Part shown: positions 8,177 to 17,158 of the stretch, one piece after another | Layout of the letters: each line of letters opens with the position of its first letter | Numbering within the stretch: the stretch's first letter is position 1 | Assembly (NCBI GenBank): GCA_025060595.1 | Contig: JANXBX010000009.1 | Location: 1 to 64,000, forward strand | Source: Synergistota bacterium | GTDB taxonomy: Bacteria > Synergistota > GBS-1 | Direction: 5' to 3' | Length of the DNA stretch: 64,000 nt | Notes under the pieces: generated by a model | Database searches by the model: none | What the model was told of the DNA's origin: nothing | What the model saw: only the letters and a program-made list of their open reading frames with translations | Made by a program: the position numbers and the translations under genes

Positions 8177-9154
8177 TCACCCTCCTATTTTTGACATTGG
8201 ACCTAATTTTCTGTCTTTCAAATCAAACCATCCTCTTGGTTTAAGTTCGATCGCCCTTTTTATTAGTAAAAGAATGTTTTCCTCATCAGATCCCTCTCTT
8301 ATTGCTTTTTTAAGATCGACTTCAGGTCCTCCAAACAAACATGTTTTAATTCTTCCATCGGCTGTTAATCTTATTCTATTACAGCTTCCACAAAAATGAT
8401 GGCTGATAGAACCGATAAAACCTATTACTCCTCCCCAAGGTAATTTAAAATACTTAGCTGGTCCAGACCCACTCTCAAAATCAAATTTCTCAAGGGAATA
8501 TTTTTTTTCTATAATTTCTTTTATCTCATCTATGGAGATAAAGTTCTCTTTCTTCCAAATAGAACTGCTTACTGGCATAAACTCAATAAATCTAACCACA
8601 AGATTAGTATGTTTTGTTATGTTTACAAATTCCATAATTTCATCATCATTAAAGCCTCTTATAGTTACCACGTTAAGTTTCACTTTAAAGCTGTTTTCAA
8701 GAAAGATCTCTATACCACTCCAAACATCTCTTATGTCTCCAAAGCGCGTAATATACTGATACTTACTAGGGTCAAGAGTGTCCAAACTAACGTTCAAAGA
8801 ATCTAAGTTTACATTTAAAAGGTCTTTACAGAAGTTTTTAAGGAGAATACCGTTGGTAGTTAAAGAGACTCTAACTGATGGAAACGTTTCTTTCACTTTT
8901 TTAAGGAAAGGTACAAAATCTTCTCTTACTAAAGGTTCTCCTCCTGTGAATCTCACCCTTCTAAGGCCAAGCAGGACGAAACAATTAATAATTTTTAATA
9001 ACTCCTCATATCTTAATATTTCTGAATTAGGAATTAATTCAACCCCACTAGAAGGCATACAGTATCTACATCTTAGATTACACCTGTCTGTTACAGAAAT
9101 TCTAAGGTAACTTATAGTTCTACCAAAGCTGTCGACCAAATCTATCTTGCCCAT
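8177..9154 (-). CDS. moaA: GTP 3',8-cyclase MoaA (radical SAM)
   Basis: A 325-residue radical SAM enzyme. The N-terminal cluster motif is CNLRCRYC (residues about 26-33). The C-terminal 4Fe-4S site is seen in HHFCGSCNRIRLTADGRIKT followed by CLFG. The protein ends in the conserved Gly-Gly tail (SKIGG) that activates the enzyme. It catalyses the first step of molybdopterin synthesis, GTP to 3',8-cyclo-7,8-dihydro-GTP. The ATG has a GGAGG ribosome binding site 6 bases upstream. It overlaps the upstream MoeA-PBP gene by 13 bases. Confidence 0.95.
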   Translation of the reverse strand: MGKIDLVDSFGRTISYLRISVTDRCNLRCRYCMPSSGVELIPNSEILRYEELLKIINCFVLLGLRRVRFTGGEPLVREDFVPFLKKVKETFPSVRVSLTTNGILLKNFCKDLLNVNLDSLNVSLDTLDPSKYQYITRFGDIRDVWSGIEIFLENSFKVKLNVVTIRGFNDDEIMEFVNITKHTNLVVRFIEFMPVSSSIWKKENFISIDEIKEIIEKKYSLEKFDFESGSGPAKYFKLPWGGVIGFIGSISHHFCGSCNRIRLTADGRIKTCLFGGPEVDLKKAIREGSDEENILLLIKRAIELKPRGWFDLKDRKLGPMSKIGG

Positions 9155-11010
9155 CTATATCCTCCTAAAGATAAGACCCTATTTTTAAAAGATGGGCTGT
9201 CTAAGATATCAAGAAGGATCCTAACTTGCGGCAGAACTAAGTGCTCTTTAAGCGTTATTAAATCGTATTCCTCCTCGAATAAAGGTATGAAATCTAACCC
9301 CAGAATTTTGGCTGCGGAGTATATTCCTATTCCCACATCGGCATTTCCCGAAGCTACTCTAATAGCTACGCCAAGGTGGGTAAATTCTTCATCATCATAT
9401 CCTTTTATAGATGATGAGGATATGCCTTCTTTCTTAAGTAAATAATCAAATAGAATTCTTGTGCCTGAACCTCTCTGTCTATTAACAAAAACTATATCCT
9501 CTCTCGTAAGATCTAATAGACTTTTTATTCTTTTAGGATTACCAGGTTTAACCATTAATCCCTGTTCTCGGTAGAGAAATTTAATTATTTCCACAGCTTC
9601 TCCAGTTAAATGCTTTTCTATATAAGGAATATTATACTTTTCGGCTTTATCATCAAAAAGGTGAATTCCAGAAATATGAGCCTCTCTGTTTTTAAGAGCA
9701 AACAATCCTCCTAAACTACCTATATGCACAGAAACAAAGCGAAAGCCTGGATAGAGCTTGCTAATTTCGTCAGAGATTATATCAAGACTAAGGTCATGAC
9801 TACCTATAAAAAGAATGGTTCCTTCTAATTCTTCCCTTTTTCTTAGAAGATTAACCTCAATCTTAGAGCCTCTTTCCAATTCAATGACATTTCTTGGGAT
9901 TAAAGCATAACCATCCGCTTTTCCTAGAGATGAAATATTACCAGCTCCTCTAGGCAAAGTAACAGCTACCCATCTACCTGAAACTTTACCTAACCTTACT
10001 CTTATAACTTCCTCTATTCCTTCTGTGGAAACCAATCCTTTAGAAAGATAGGCTTCTATTTTATCTGGACGAAAAGGAGGTACCCCTAAATAAGCCGAGA
10101 TTAAAGGGTTAACAAAGAAGTTTAACCCCACCCACGCAGAAACAGGATACCCTGGTAGACCAACAACTGGTTTTTCTTTCACCTTTCCAAGAATGAGGGG
10201 TTTGCCAGGTTTACAAGCGATTCCCTCAACTACGATCTCTCCCAAAGCAGCTATAACTTCAGCTGTAAAATCCTTCTCTCCCTTAGATGAACCAGCTCCT
10301 ATTATAACTATATCGTAGCTATCTATCTCCCTCCGTAAAGAGTTAAGGATTTCTTCATAATCATCATGCAATATATCTTTAACTACTACATCTCCTCCCC
10401 ATTCTTTAATAAGAGCTTCTAACATTAAGGAGTTACTTTCATAAGCTAGTCTATTTTTAAGTTCTTCTCCTATTGGAGCAAGTTCATTTCCTACAGGAAT
10501 GAAACAAACTTTAGGTTTTTTCCAAACCCAAAGTTCATTTATACCAGAAGCAGCAATCAATTGAAGTTCTTGAAAACCTATACGTCTACAGGACTCTAAG
10601 AGTAGCTCCCCCTGAGAAAAGCTTTCACCAGGAAATCTTATATTTTCACCTGTTCTAAGACTTCTTAAAATCTTCAAGCTGGTGCCTTCAAAAAGTGCTT
10701 CTTCTTTGGGAAGAACTGCATCGTATTCCTGAGTTATTGGAAAACCTGTATTTACGGGAATATAATCATCTATAATTACAGGGTTGTTTTCAGTAGCTTT
10801 TACCGTTTGACAGGACCTTAGAGCAAACCCATCCATTCCAGAAAGCTTAAGAGGGGGAGAGGATATAGTTGCAAATACAGCTCTTGAGGTTACACGACCT
10901 AGCGCTTCTTTTAGTGATATTTTTTCTTCACCTATAGGAGATGGATTTAAACTTGATAACCAGCACTTTAAAGCTTCTTCTCTTGGTAAAACTCTTTTCA
11001 GATATTCCAA
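9142..11010 (-). CDS. MoeA-like molybdenum insertase fused to a periplasmic-binding-protein-like domain
   Basis: A 622-residue protein. Residues about 1-385 are MoeA-like, with SGMDGFALRS, IGAGSSKGEKDFT and VGLPGYPVSAWVG. Residues about 395-622 are a PBP-like (MoeA/LysR-substrate-binding) domain with NRQRGSGTRILFDYLL and SGNADVGIGIYSAAK. The first part should take part in inserting metal into adenylylated molybdopterin. The second part may bind an oxyanion or ligand and may sense molybdate or tungstate, although the family's role is unproven. The TTG start at 11010 has a GGAGAGG site upstream. It is paired with a second, plain MoeA gene just upstream, a pairing seen in tungsten- and molybdenum-using anaerobes. 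Confidence 0.9.
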   Translation of the reverse strand: MEYLKRVLPREEALKCWLSSLNPSPIGEEKISLKEALGRVTSRAVFATISSPPLKLSGMDGFALRSCQTVKATENNPVIIDDYIPVNTGFPITQEYDAVLPKEEALFEGTSLKILRSLRTGENIRFPGESFSQGELLLESCRRIGFQELQLIAASGINELWVWKKPKVCFIPVGNELAPIGEELKNRLAYESNSLMLEALIKEWGGDVVVKDILHDDYEEILNSLRREIDSYDIVIIGAGSSKGEKDFTAEVIAALGEIVVEGIACKPGKPLILGKVKEKPVVGLPGYPVSAWVGLNFFVNPLISAYLGVPPFRPDKIEAYLSKGLVSTEGIEEVIRVRLGKVSGRWVAVTLPRGAGNISSLGKADGYALIPRNVIELERGSKIEVNLLRKREELEGTILFIGSHDLSLDIISDEISKLYPGFRFVSVHIGSLGGLFALKNREAHISGIHLFDDKAEKYNIPYIEKHLTGEAVEIIKFLYREQGLMVKPGNPKRIKSLLDLTREDIVFVNRQRGSGTRILFDYLLKKEGISSSSIKGYDDEEFTHLGVAIRVASGNADVGIGIYSAAKILGLDFIPLFEEEYDLITLKEHLVLPQVRILLDILDSPSFKNRVLSLGGYRWAR

Positions 11011-12191
11011 ACTTCTACCACCTCTCCTTTATTATATCCCTCGACATGCTCAGGTATTCTTATTAGAAAACCTCCTTTTGCTATTCTACCTATTGCCCCA
11101 GATTTCCCTAAAACTGGTACAACTCCATTACTACTTAAGGAAGCTATTACAAATTCCTCAACACCAAGTTTAGAAGGGAGATTTGTAAGAAGTGGCAAAA
11201 ATAAAGGCTTATCCTCTTCTATTCCTAACATTCTTTCAATTATCGGAATTAAGAAAACTCTTGCTGCAACTATGCTGGAAACAGGATGACCAGGTAAACC
11301 AAAAACAGGTTTGTTTCTTATCCATCCTGCGATTGTGGGTTTTCCTGGCGATATATTTATACCTTCTATTACTAAATTTCCGTTAAACTTCTTAAATAAC
11401 TCTTTGGTGTAATCTCTAGCTCCTATAGAACTACCACCTGAAAATACAACTACATCACTTTTTTCTAATGTTTCCTCAAGTGCTTGAAGAAGCATATTTA
11501 AATCATCAGGAACCACACCATATATCCATGGATCAGCGCCCCAGCTTCTAAGAAGAGCATATAAAGTAAATGAGTTTATATCATAGATTTTTCCCAGAGA
11601 AGGTTTAGCTCCAGGAGAAACAATTTCGTCTCCTGTAGAAACAATGCCCACTTTAAGCTCAAGGATTTCAACTTTATTAAAACCATAAGCAGCTAATAAA
11701 CCCACTTTGCCAATGCTTATTCTTTCACCAAAATCTAATATAGTGGTTCCCCCTAACCAGTCCTCACCCTTTCTAAAGATATTTTCCCCAGGTGCTACCG
11801 ATTTATAAACTTGGACTGTTCCTTGAGACTCCTCTACGAATTCATTCATTACTACTGCATCAGCACCTTCAGGAAGATAAGAACCAGTAAAGACTCTCAC
11901 TGCTTCTCCCGGAGAAATAAAAATGTTAGGAACTTCTCCGACCTTAATCTCTCCTATAAGAGTTAGGTAAGCAGGCATTGACTCGGAAACACCTTTCAAG
12001 TCTAAATGATTTACAGCATATCCATCACGAGTGGAACGAGACAACTCTGGAAGATCAAAAGGAGCCGTGATTCGAAGAGCAGACCTCCTGCCTATTGTAT
12101 CAACTAAAGATACACTCTTAGATCTAAAACCTATACTTCCTTCCTTACTTAAGAGATCTATCGCTTCCTCACGAGATATGACCCTGCGCAT
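10998..12191 (-). CDS. moeA: Molybdopterin molybdenumtransferase MoeA
   Basis: A 397-residue MoeA of normal length. It carries STRDGYAVN near the N-terminus, FTGSYLPEGADAVV, VVFSGGSSIGARDYTKEL in the molybdopterin-binding domain and VFGLPGHPVSSIVAARV. It inserts molybdate (or tungstate) into molybdopterin-AMP. The ATG lies 6 bases after GGAGGAAC. It overlaps the sirtuin gene by 23 bases and the MoeA-PBP gene by 13. Two MoeA paralogues in tandem suggest separate metals or cofactor forms. Confidence 0.93.
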   Translation of the reverse strand: MRRVISREEAIDLLSKEGSIGFRSKSVSLVDTIGRRSALRITAPFDLPELSRSTRDGYAVNHLDLKGVSESMPAYLTLIGEIKVGEVPNIFISPGEAVRVFTGSYLPEGADAVVMNEFVEESQGTVQVYKSVAPGENIFRKGEDWLGGTTILDFGERISIGKVGLLAAYGFNKVEILELKVGIVSTGDEIVSPGAKPSLGKIYDINSFTLYALLRSWGADPWIYGVVPDDLNMLLQALEETLEKSDVVVFSGGSSIGARDYTKELFKKFNGNLVIEGINISPGKPTIAGWIRNKPVFGLPGHPVSSIVAARVFLIPIIERMLGIEEDKPLFLPLLTNLPSKLGVEEFVIASLSSNGVVPVLGKSGAIGRIAKGGFLIRIPEHVEGYNKGEVVEVWNI

Positions 12192-12936
12192 GAAGTTCCT
12201 CCTCTAATGCTATTAAAACATCAACTATGTTGTCGTGAAACAGAATGGTCGCATATTCATCAAGATAAGTGGGCTCTTTATTAACTATAACAAGTTGGCT
12301 GCCATGAAGTAATGCTTGACGTGGAAAATCTGCAGCCGGCATAACTACCAGCGAAGATCCAAGAACTATCCAGGGATAACCACCATAGGTAAGTTTTGTA
12401 GCTTCTAAAATAGCTTTTTCCGGAAGAATTTCACCAAATAAAACTACATCTACTTTGTAAACACCACCACAGTTACAGTAGGGGACCTCACTTTCTTCTA
12501 GCAAAGCTAAAAGTTCTGTTGAGGAAATTCCATGTCCACATTTCATACAATGTGCTTCTTTTATGTTACCATGAAGCTCTATTACTTTTAGAGAACCTCC
12601 CTTTTGATGAAGTCCATCAATATTCTGGGTTATAACTGCTTGAATAAATCCAAATTTTTCAAGTTTGCCTAATATTCTGTGTCCTTCATTTGGTTGAGCT
12701 TTTAGGAGAGTAGAAAGTCTTTCTTTGTAAAATTTATAGAAAACTTTTGGATTTTCTCTTAAAGCATCTATAGAGGCTACCTTAAAGGGATCAACTTTAC
12801 TCCAAAGACCATTAGGACTTCTGAAGTCAGGAATACCTGAGGCTGTTGACATACCGGCTCCTGTAAATATAACAGCAGGCTTTTTTTCAACTAACAATTT
12901 AGCTAAGCGCTTTATTTTCTGCCTAAACTCTTGCAT
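12169..12936 (-). CDS. NAD-dependent protein deacylase, sirtuin family
   Basis: A 255-residue Sir2 protein with the NAD motif GAGMSTASGIPDFRS (residues about 26-40), TQNIDGLHQKGG, and the catalytic His in ELHGNI. The zinc site is a CMKC pair followed by a C-N-C pair about 25 residues later. It removes acetyl or acyl groups from lysines using NAD. The ATG start has only a weak GAGG site, and the gene overlaps the upstream MTA phosphorylase by 14 bases, so it is probably translated by coupling. Placement between MTA salvage and molybdopterin genes gives no clear functional link. Confidence 0.92.
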   Translation of the reverse strand: MQEFRQKIKRLAKLLVEKKPAVIFTGAGMSTASGIPDFRSPNGLWSKVDPFKVASIDALRENPKVFYKFYKERLSTLLKAQPNEGHRILGKLEKFGFIQAVITQNIDGLHQKGGSLKVIELHGNIKEAHCMKCGHGISSTELLALLEESEVPYCNCGGVYKVDVVLFGEILPEKAILEATKLTYGGYPWIVLGSSLVVMPAADFPRQALLHGSQLVIVNKEPTYLDEYATILFHDNIVDVLIALEEELHAQGHIS

Positions 12937-13717
12937 ATTTTAAGGCCTCACCACATTTACAATTTCTCTCAATAGGAATACGTTCTATCATTTTTAAAAC
13001 TACTTTTCTAGCTTTATCTATATTTTCTTTAAATATCTTTATAACATCTTCAGCAGTAACAGGGCCAGCCTCTCCCTCAATGCCTACATCGTAATCAGTT
13101 ATAAGAGATATGTTTACATAGCACATCTCAAGCTCTCTCGCTAATACAGCCTCGGGATACTGTGTCATATTTATAACTTCCCAACCCATCTGAGAATACC
13201 ATTTACTCTCAGCTCTGGTTGAAAATCTTGGCCCTTCTATTACAACAACAGTTCCTTTCTCGTGAAGATAAATACCTATTTCTTTTATAACTTCAATAGC
13301 TATCCTTCTAAGTTCGGGACAATAGGGATCTGCAAAACTTACATGCGTTACAATAGGTCCATCATAAAAAGTATCTATTCTTCTAAAAGTTCTATTAACA
13401 AGTTGATCACAAACAACAAAATCACCAGGCTTAACATGCCTTTGAAGGCTTCCTGCAGCACATGGGGCTATAATTCTCTTTACACCAAGTTTTTTAAATG
13501 CATAAAGGTTAGCTCTATAGGGAATCATGTGAGGAGGATAACGGTGATCTTTACCATGCCTTGGGAGAAAAGCAACTTTCTTTCCAGCTACTTCTCCAAT
13601 CGCAATTTTGTCGCTTGGTGCGCCATAAGGAGTTTCAATTTTTATTTCTTCGTAATCTTTCATTAGTTCGTAAAATCCTGTCCCCCCAAAAACTCCTATT
13701 TCTACTTTAGTACTCAC
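12923..13717 (-). CDS. S-methyl-5'-thioadenosine phosphorylase
   Basis: A 264-residue MTAP-type purine phosphorylase with IGVFGGTGFYELM, PRHGKDHRYPPHMIPYRANL, IEGPRFSTRAES and the catalytic TDYD. The C-terminus has a Cys-X-Cys pair (NCKCGEALKY), a stabilising disulfide motif known from thermophilic archaeal MTAPs. It splits methylthioadenosine into adenine and methylthioribose-1-phosphate, which is the substrate of MtnA found about 22 kb away (35449-36462). The start is the GTG at 13717 because AAGGAGGTG lies 8 bases before it. Longer in-frame starts up to 13771 would overlap the archease gene. Confidence 0.92.
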   Translation of the reverse strand: MSTKVEIGVFGGTGFYELMKDYEEIKIETPYGAPSDKIAIGEVAGKKVAFLPRHGKDHRYPPHMIPYRANLYAFKKLGVKRIIAPCAAGSLQRHVKPGDFVVCDQLVNRTFRRIDTFYDGPIVTHVSFADPYCPELRRIAIEVIKEIGIYLHEKGTVVVIEGPRFSTRAESKWYSQMGWEVINMTQYPEAVLARELEMCYVNISLITDYDVGIEGEAGPVTAEDVIKIFKENIDKARKVVLKMIERIPIERNCKCGEALKYARV

Positions 13718-13730
13718 ATTCAACACCTCC

Positions 13731-14144
13731 TTATATGTCAAATATAATGGTAGCTTCATAAGAGCCATCATTAGATCTATGTAAGCTTAGATTATAATAG
13801 GTAGCTGCTTTTACATAACAAACCACTTCTTCCTTTAGCACTTTAAAGCATTCGATCTTGGCTTTTAAACTCGATCCTTTTAGTTCAACAATTTCCACAT
13901 TTCTAAAAGCATATTCCCTACTTTCAAAAAGATATATAAGTTCGTTAAGCCACATCACAATAAGCTCTTCTACATCTCCAGCTTCCAGTTCTATTAAAAA
14001 CTCCTCTTCAAGGGGAAAATTATTTCTTTTAAAGGAAAACATTATATTTAATAGCCCAAAAGCTGCTTCTTTAAACAATCCTTCTAAAGATTCCGATCTA
14101 ACCTTTATGCCTACGTCTGCTGTGTGTTCAATAAACTCTATCAT
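13731..14144 (-). CDS. Archease
   Basis: A 137-residue archease-family protein. It opens with the typical IEFIEHTADVGIKV (the metal-binding Asp lies in HTADVG) and ends with ATIIFDI, whose Asp completes the calcium site in the family. Archease activates the RtcB RNA ligase and in archaea also modulates a tRNA methyltransferase. The start is ATG 14144, which overlaps the surE stop (ATGA) and has GGAGTGG upstream; the longer reading frame to 14174 is not needed. No rtcB lies in the window, but a Clp1-like polynucleotide kinase lies at 57740-58714. Confidence 0.9.
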   Translation of the reverse strand: MIEFIEHTADVGIKVRSESLEGLFKEAAFGLLNIMFSFKRNNFPLEEEFLIELEAGDVEELIVMWLNELIYLFESREYAFRNVEIVELKGSSLKAKIECFKVLKEEVVCYVKAATYYNLSLHRSNDGSYEATIIFDI

Positions 14145-14893
14145 ACAAACCACTCCTTGAGGGATCGTAAACAATCATGATTAGTTAATTCTATGTGAAG
14201 AGGTGTTATAGAAATGTATCCATTAGATACAGCCCATATATCACTTTCATACTCAAGTTTTTCTATAACATCCCCACTTATCCAATAACAATGCTTTCCC
14301 CAAGGATCATTATACTTTAATACTTTACCAGAATAAATTCGATAACCCTGTTTTGTAAATCTCACACCTCTTGGATTTCGAGGATAATTTATGCTTAAAA
14401 AAGTATGCTCCGGAAGTCCTTTTTCTATAATTCGAGGGAGAAACTCTTTGACAAAAAGTGCAGCTTCAATAAAAACATTGGGATCTGTTGAATCAGCAGA
14501 AACTGCTATCGACGTTATACCAAGCAAAGCTCCTTCCATTGCAGCACCTACAGTTCCAGAATAAATTATATCTATACCTAAGTTTAAACCTCTGTTTATT
14601 CCAGAGATAATAGCATTTATCTTTTTCCCCTTAAGAACCTCACTCACTCCTAGTATAACACAATCAACAGGAGTACCATCACAAGCATAAACTTCTTCAC
14701 AACCATCTATGGATATTAAATCGCTAACACGCTGGATCCTTAAGGGCCTACGCAAAGTTATAGCGTGAGCTATAGAACTTCTTTCAGAATCAGGAGCAAC
14801 TATTACAAGTTCATCAAGATCTTTAAGAGATTTTGCTAAAGCAATAAGCCCTTCTGAATATATACCATCGTCATTTGTTAAAAGAATGGCCAT
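14141..14893 (-). CDS. surE: 5'/3'-nucleotidase SurE
   Basis: A 250-residue SurE with the metal-binding start ILLTNDDGIYSEG (the Asp-Asp pair ligates the divalent metal), VAPDSERSSIAHAIT, and ISGINRGLNLGIDIIYSGTV. It dephosphorylates nucleoside 5'- and 3'-monophosphates and short polyphosphate. The ATG follows a GGGAGG site. It sits with the nucleoside phosphorylases and MTA phosphorylase, consistent with nucleotide salvage. Confidence 0.94.
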   Translation of the reverse strand: MAILLTNDDGIYSEGLIALAKSLKDLDELVIVAPDSERSSIAHAITLRRPLRIQRVSDLISIDGCEEVYACDGTPVDCVILGVSEVLKGKKINAIISGINRGLNLGIDIIYSGTVGAAMEGALLGITSIAVSADSTDPNVFIEAALFVKEFLPRIIEKGLPEHTFLSINYPRNPRGVRFTKQGYRIYSGKVLKYNDPWGKHCYWISGDVIEKLEYESDIWAVSNGYISITPLHIELTNHDCLRSLKEWFV

Positions 14894-14917
14894 ATTTTTA
14901 CCTCCCTACTTTAATAA

Positions 14918-15196
14918 TTAATAAGTTATCTCAAAATCAAAAAACTCTCCCTTAAATTCTTCCCAAGTATAGTCAACTCTTTTAACGCTTGCAAAAGCTG
15001 GACCTCTATAAAGGTAAGAAAGAAGTTCCTCTAAAGCCTTTTTTTCTCCCTCTGCAAGAACTTCAACGCTTCCATCAGCATTATTTTTAACCCAACCTTT
15101 AAGTCCAAGCCTTTTTGCTTCCCGCTTAACAAAATATCTAAATCCAACTCCCTGAACAATTCCATATACTCTTGCCTTCAAGCGAGCTTTACTCAA
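14918..15196 (-). CDS. acyP: Acylphosphatase
   Basis: A 92-residue protein, the normal family size. It has the phosphate-binding loop VQGVGFRYF (catalytic Arg) and the catalytic Asn in [11 protein letters not shown]. It hydrolyses acyl phosphates such as acetyl phosphate or carbamoyl phosphate. The TTG start at 15196 is supported by GAGAGGTG upstream. Confidence 0.93.
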   Translation of the reverse strand: MSKARLKARVYGIVQGVGFRYFVKREAKRLGLKGWVKNNADGSVEVLAEGEKKALEELLSYLYRGPAFASVKRVDYTWEEFKGEFFDFEITY

Positions 15197-15212
15197 CTTT
15201 ATTAAACACCTC

Positions 15213-15803
15213 TCAGATTAGAAAATATAATATAGAAAAAATAATAGGCAACATGATTTTTCTCATTATTCCAAGACCTATAAGAAGCAAAAGTATAATC
15301 ATACCATACTTTTCTACCTCCCTGTAATATCTCTCAAGTTTGTATGGTAAGAAGTAACTTATGATTCTTGAACCGTCAAGAGGAGGAAGGGGTATTAAAT
15401 TAAAGACCATAAGAGACAAATTTATAATAAGCGCATTAAAGAAAAACCTCTCTGTAGCCCAACCTAAATGGAATCCAAACTTAAAGGGAAGAGCAAAAAA
15501 CAAAGCGAGGATGAAATTTATACCCGGACCAGATAAAGCTACTAAGGCCATGTCTCTTCGTGGCTTTTTAAAATTAGCAGGATTTATCATTACAGGCTTA
15601 GCCCATCCAAACCTAAAAAACAGTAACATTATCGTTCCTAAAACATCAAGATGAGCAAGAGGATTTATAGTTAATCTCCCGGTAAATCTTGGAGTAGGAT
15701 CTCCAAGCTTATCAGCTAGCCATGCATGGGCATATTCATGAAAGCTTAAGGCTATAACAACTGCCGGAAAACTTAATATCAAATCAGAAAAAGACGTTAA
15801 CAC
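15213..15803 (-). CDS. Site-2 protease family (M50) membrane metalloprotease
   Basis: A 196-residue integral membrane protein with the zinc motif HEYAHAW (residues about 23-29) in the first helix and the third ligand in [12 protein letters not shown] (residues about 138-149). This is the compact M50B type without PDZ or CBS domains. It would cleave within membranes; the substrate is unknown. The GTG start at 15803 lies 9 bases after GGAGAG. It ends 16 bases before the acylphosphatase start. Confidence 0.9.
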   Translation of the reverse strand: MLTSFSDLILSFPAVVIALSFHEYAHAWLADKLGDPTPRFTGRLTINPLAHLDVLGTIMLLFFRFGWAKPVMINPANFKKPRRDMALVALSGPGINFILALFFALPFKFGFHLGWATERFFFNALIINLSLMVFNLIPLPPLDGSRIISYFLPYKLERYYREVEKYGMIILLLLIGLGIMRKIMLPIIFSILYFLI

Positions 15804-15805
15804 AC

Positions 15806-17158
15806 CTACGCACTCTCCTTCCTTAATCTTTCTAATATATCTTTTTGGGATCTTAGACCTTCCTCAATTTGAAGTTTTAGAATCTCCATTTTTATCCTAT
15901 CATATGTACTTCCCATATTGGAAGCTATTTCTTTTATTTCCTCTTCGGAAAAAATAGGCTTAGCTTCTATAAATTTTTCCCATAGGGGGACCACATTCTC
16001 ATCAAAACATAAAGACCAAAATTTAACAACACCTTTTCTTACCTTTTTCATAAGCTTATATTTTTCAGTAAAACTCAGGTACTTCAACGACTTCCAAGAT
16101 GGGATAAGTGAGAGAGATTCTCTAATATCTTTAGAGAGTTGGAATCTGAGACCCCATTCTTTAGACTTATTTATATCCTGCAAACCAAAGATGGTGTATA
16201 ATAGAAACTCTTTTTGCTCCTCAGATGAGAGACACTCCCGGGCTATTTTATTTAGGACCTTCCTTTCCAAATCTCCTAGACTGATATCAACGCTTTGCCA
16301 AATACCAAACTCATCCATAAGAAATATAATATCTACTGCCTTTTCCTCTTTAAAAACTTCTTCAATCTCTTTCCAAAATCTTACCCACCCTATGGAAAAG
16401 AGCGCTCCCTTATTTATGGCTAATGTAATTAATTTTCGAGTTTCTTCATCAAAATCAAAGGAAAATCTTACCTTTAGTCTTATTCCTCGAATTATACGGG
16501 TCGGATCCTCTATAAAAGAATAAGGCTTTATAACGCGAATAAAACCCCTTTCTAGATCTTCTAAACCATAAAACGGATCATAAAGTAGTCCAGCCTCTTC
16601 GCAAGACAAACCAAAAGCCATAGCATTTATAGTGAAATCTCTCCTATATAAGTCCTCAATCAAAAAAGCTGGCAAAACCTTTGGTAACGAACCAGGTTTT
16701 TCATATAACTCTTTTCTACAAAGAGTTATATCAAAAGTGTGATAACCCATTTGAAGCTTCATTGTTAAGAAAGGAGTTTGCTCCTTTATAGAAAATCCCT
16801 CTTTTTCTACTTCTTTCATAAAAGAAACAAGGTCTCCTTCTACTAGAAGATCTGGCTCCTTATAAATAAAATTCTTTAATATTAAATCTCTTACAGCACC
16901 TCCAACAATATAAAGTTTCATATTCAATTTAGAAGCTATCTCGGCAAGTTTTACTAAATAAGGATAAGAAGGAATTTTTTTTAATCTTTCAAGAAGTTCT
17001 TTTCTATAAAGAGCATAACACCTTTTTCTTGTGGGTAGGGAATAAATGTAATCTGATATTTCTCTCACTAAACCATATTTTCTATATATATCTGTATCGC
17101 TTTCTCTAAACCAGCCTACTTTCTCTTTTTTCAGAAAAATTCTAAAGTACTTTTTCAT
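15806..17158 (-). CDS. tRNA nucleotidyltransferase / poly(A) polymerase family (CCA- or A-adding)
   Basis: A class II nucleotidyltransferase of 450 residues. The catalytic head has IVGGAVRDLIL (about 84-94), the metal site EPDLLVEGD (101-109), RRDFTINAMA, and DPTRIIRGIRLKVRF. An extra segment of about 80 residues precedes the head. It should complete or repair tRNA 3' CCA ends. The first metal-binding Asp of the usual DxD is Glu here (E101-P-D103). The start is uncertain: ATG 17158 overlaps the pdp end by 17 bases, while TTG 17194 would add 12 residues. Whether it adds CCA, only CC or only A cannot be read from sequence. Confidence 0.87.
   Translation of the reverse strand: MKKYFRIFLKKEKVGWFRESDTDIYRKYGLVREISDYIYSLPTRKRCYALYRKELLERLKKIPSYPYLVKLAEIASKLNMKLYIVGGAVRDLILKNFIYKEPDLLVEGDLVSFMKEVEKEGFSIKEQTPFLTMKLQMGYHTFDITLCRKELYEKPGSLPKVLPAFLIEDLYRRDFTINAMAFGLSCEEAGLLYDPFYGLEDLERGFIRVIKPYSFIEDPTRIIRGIRLKVRFSFDFDEETRKLITLAINKGALFSIGWVRFWKEIEEVFKEEKAVDIIFLMDEFGIWQSVDISLGDLERKVLNKIARECLSSEEQKEFLLYTIFGLQDINKSKEWGLRFQLSKDIRESLSLIPSWKSLKYLSFTEKYKLMKKVRKGVVKFWSLCFDENVVPLWEKFIEAKPIFSEEEIKEIASNMGSTYDRIKMEILKLQIEEGLRSQKDILERLRKESA

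Noticed and set aside
15918-16523. 201-codon open frame on the plus strand
   Set aside because: It lies antisense within the CCA-enzyme gene, has no domain pattern or ribosome binding site and is Ser-rich as expected for a shadow frame.
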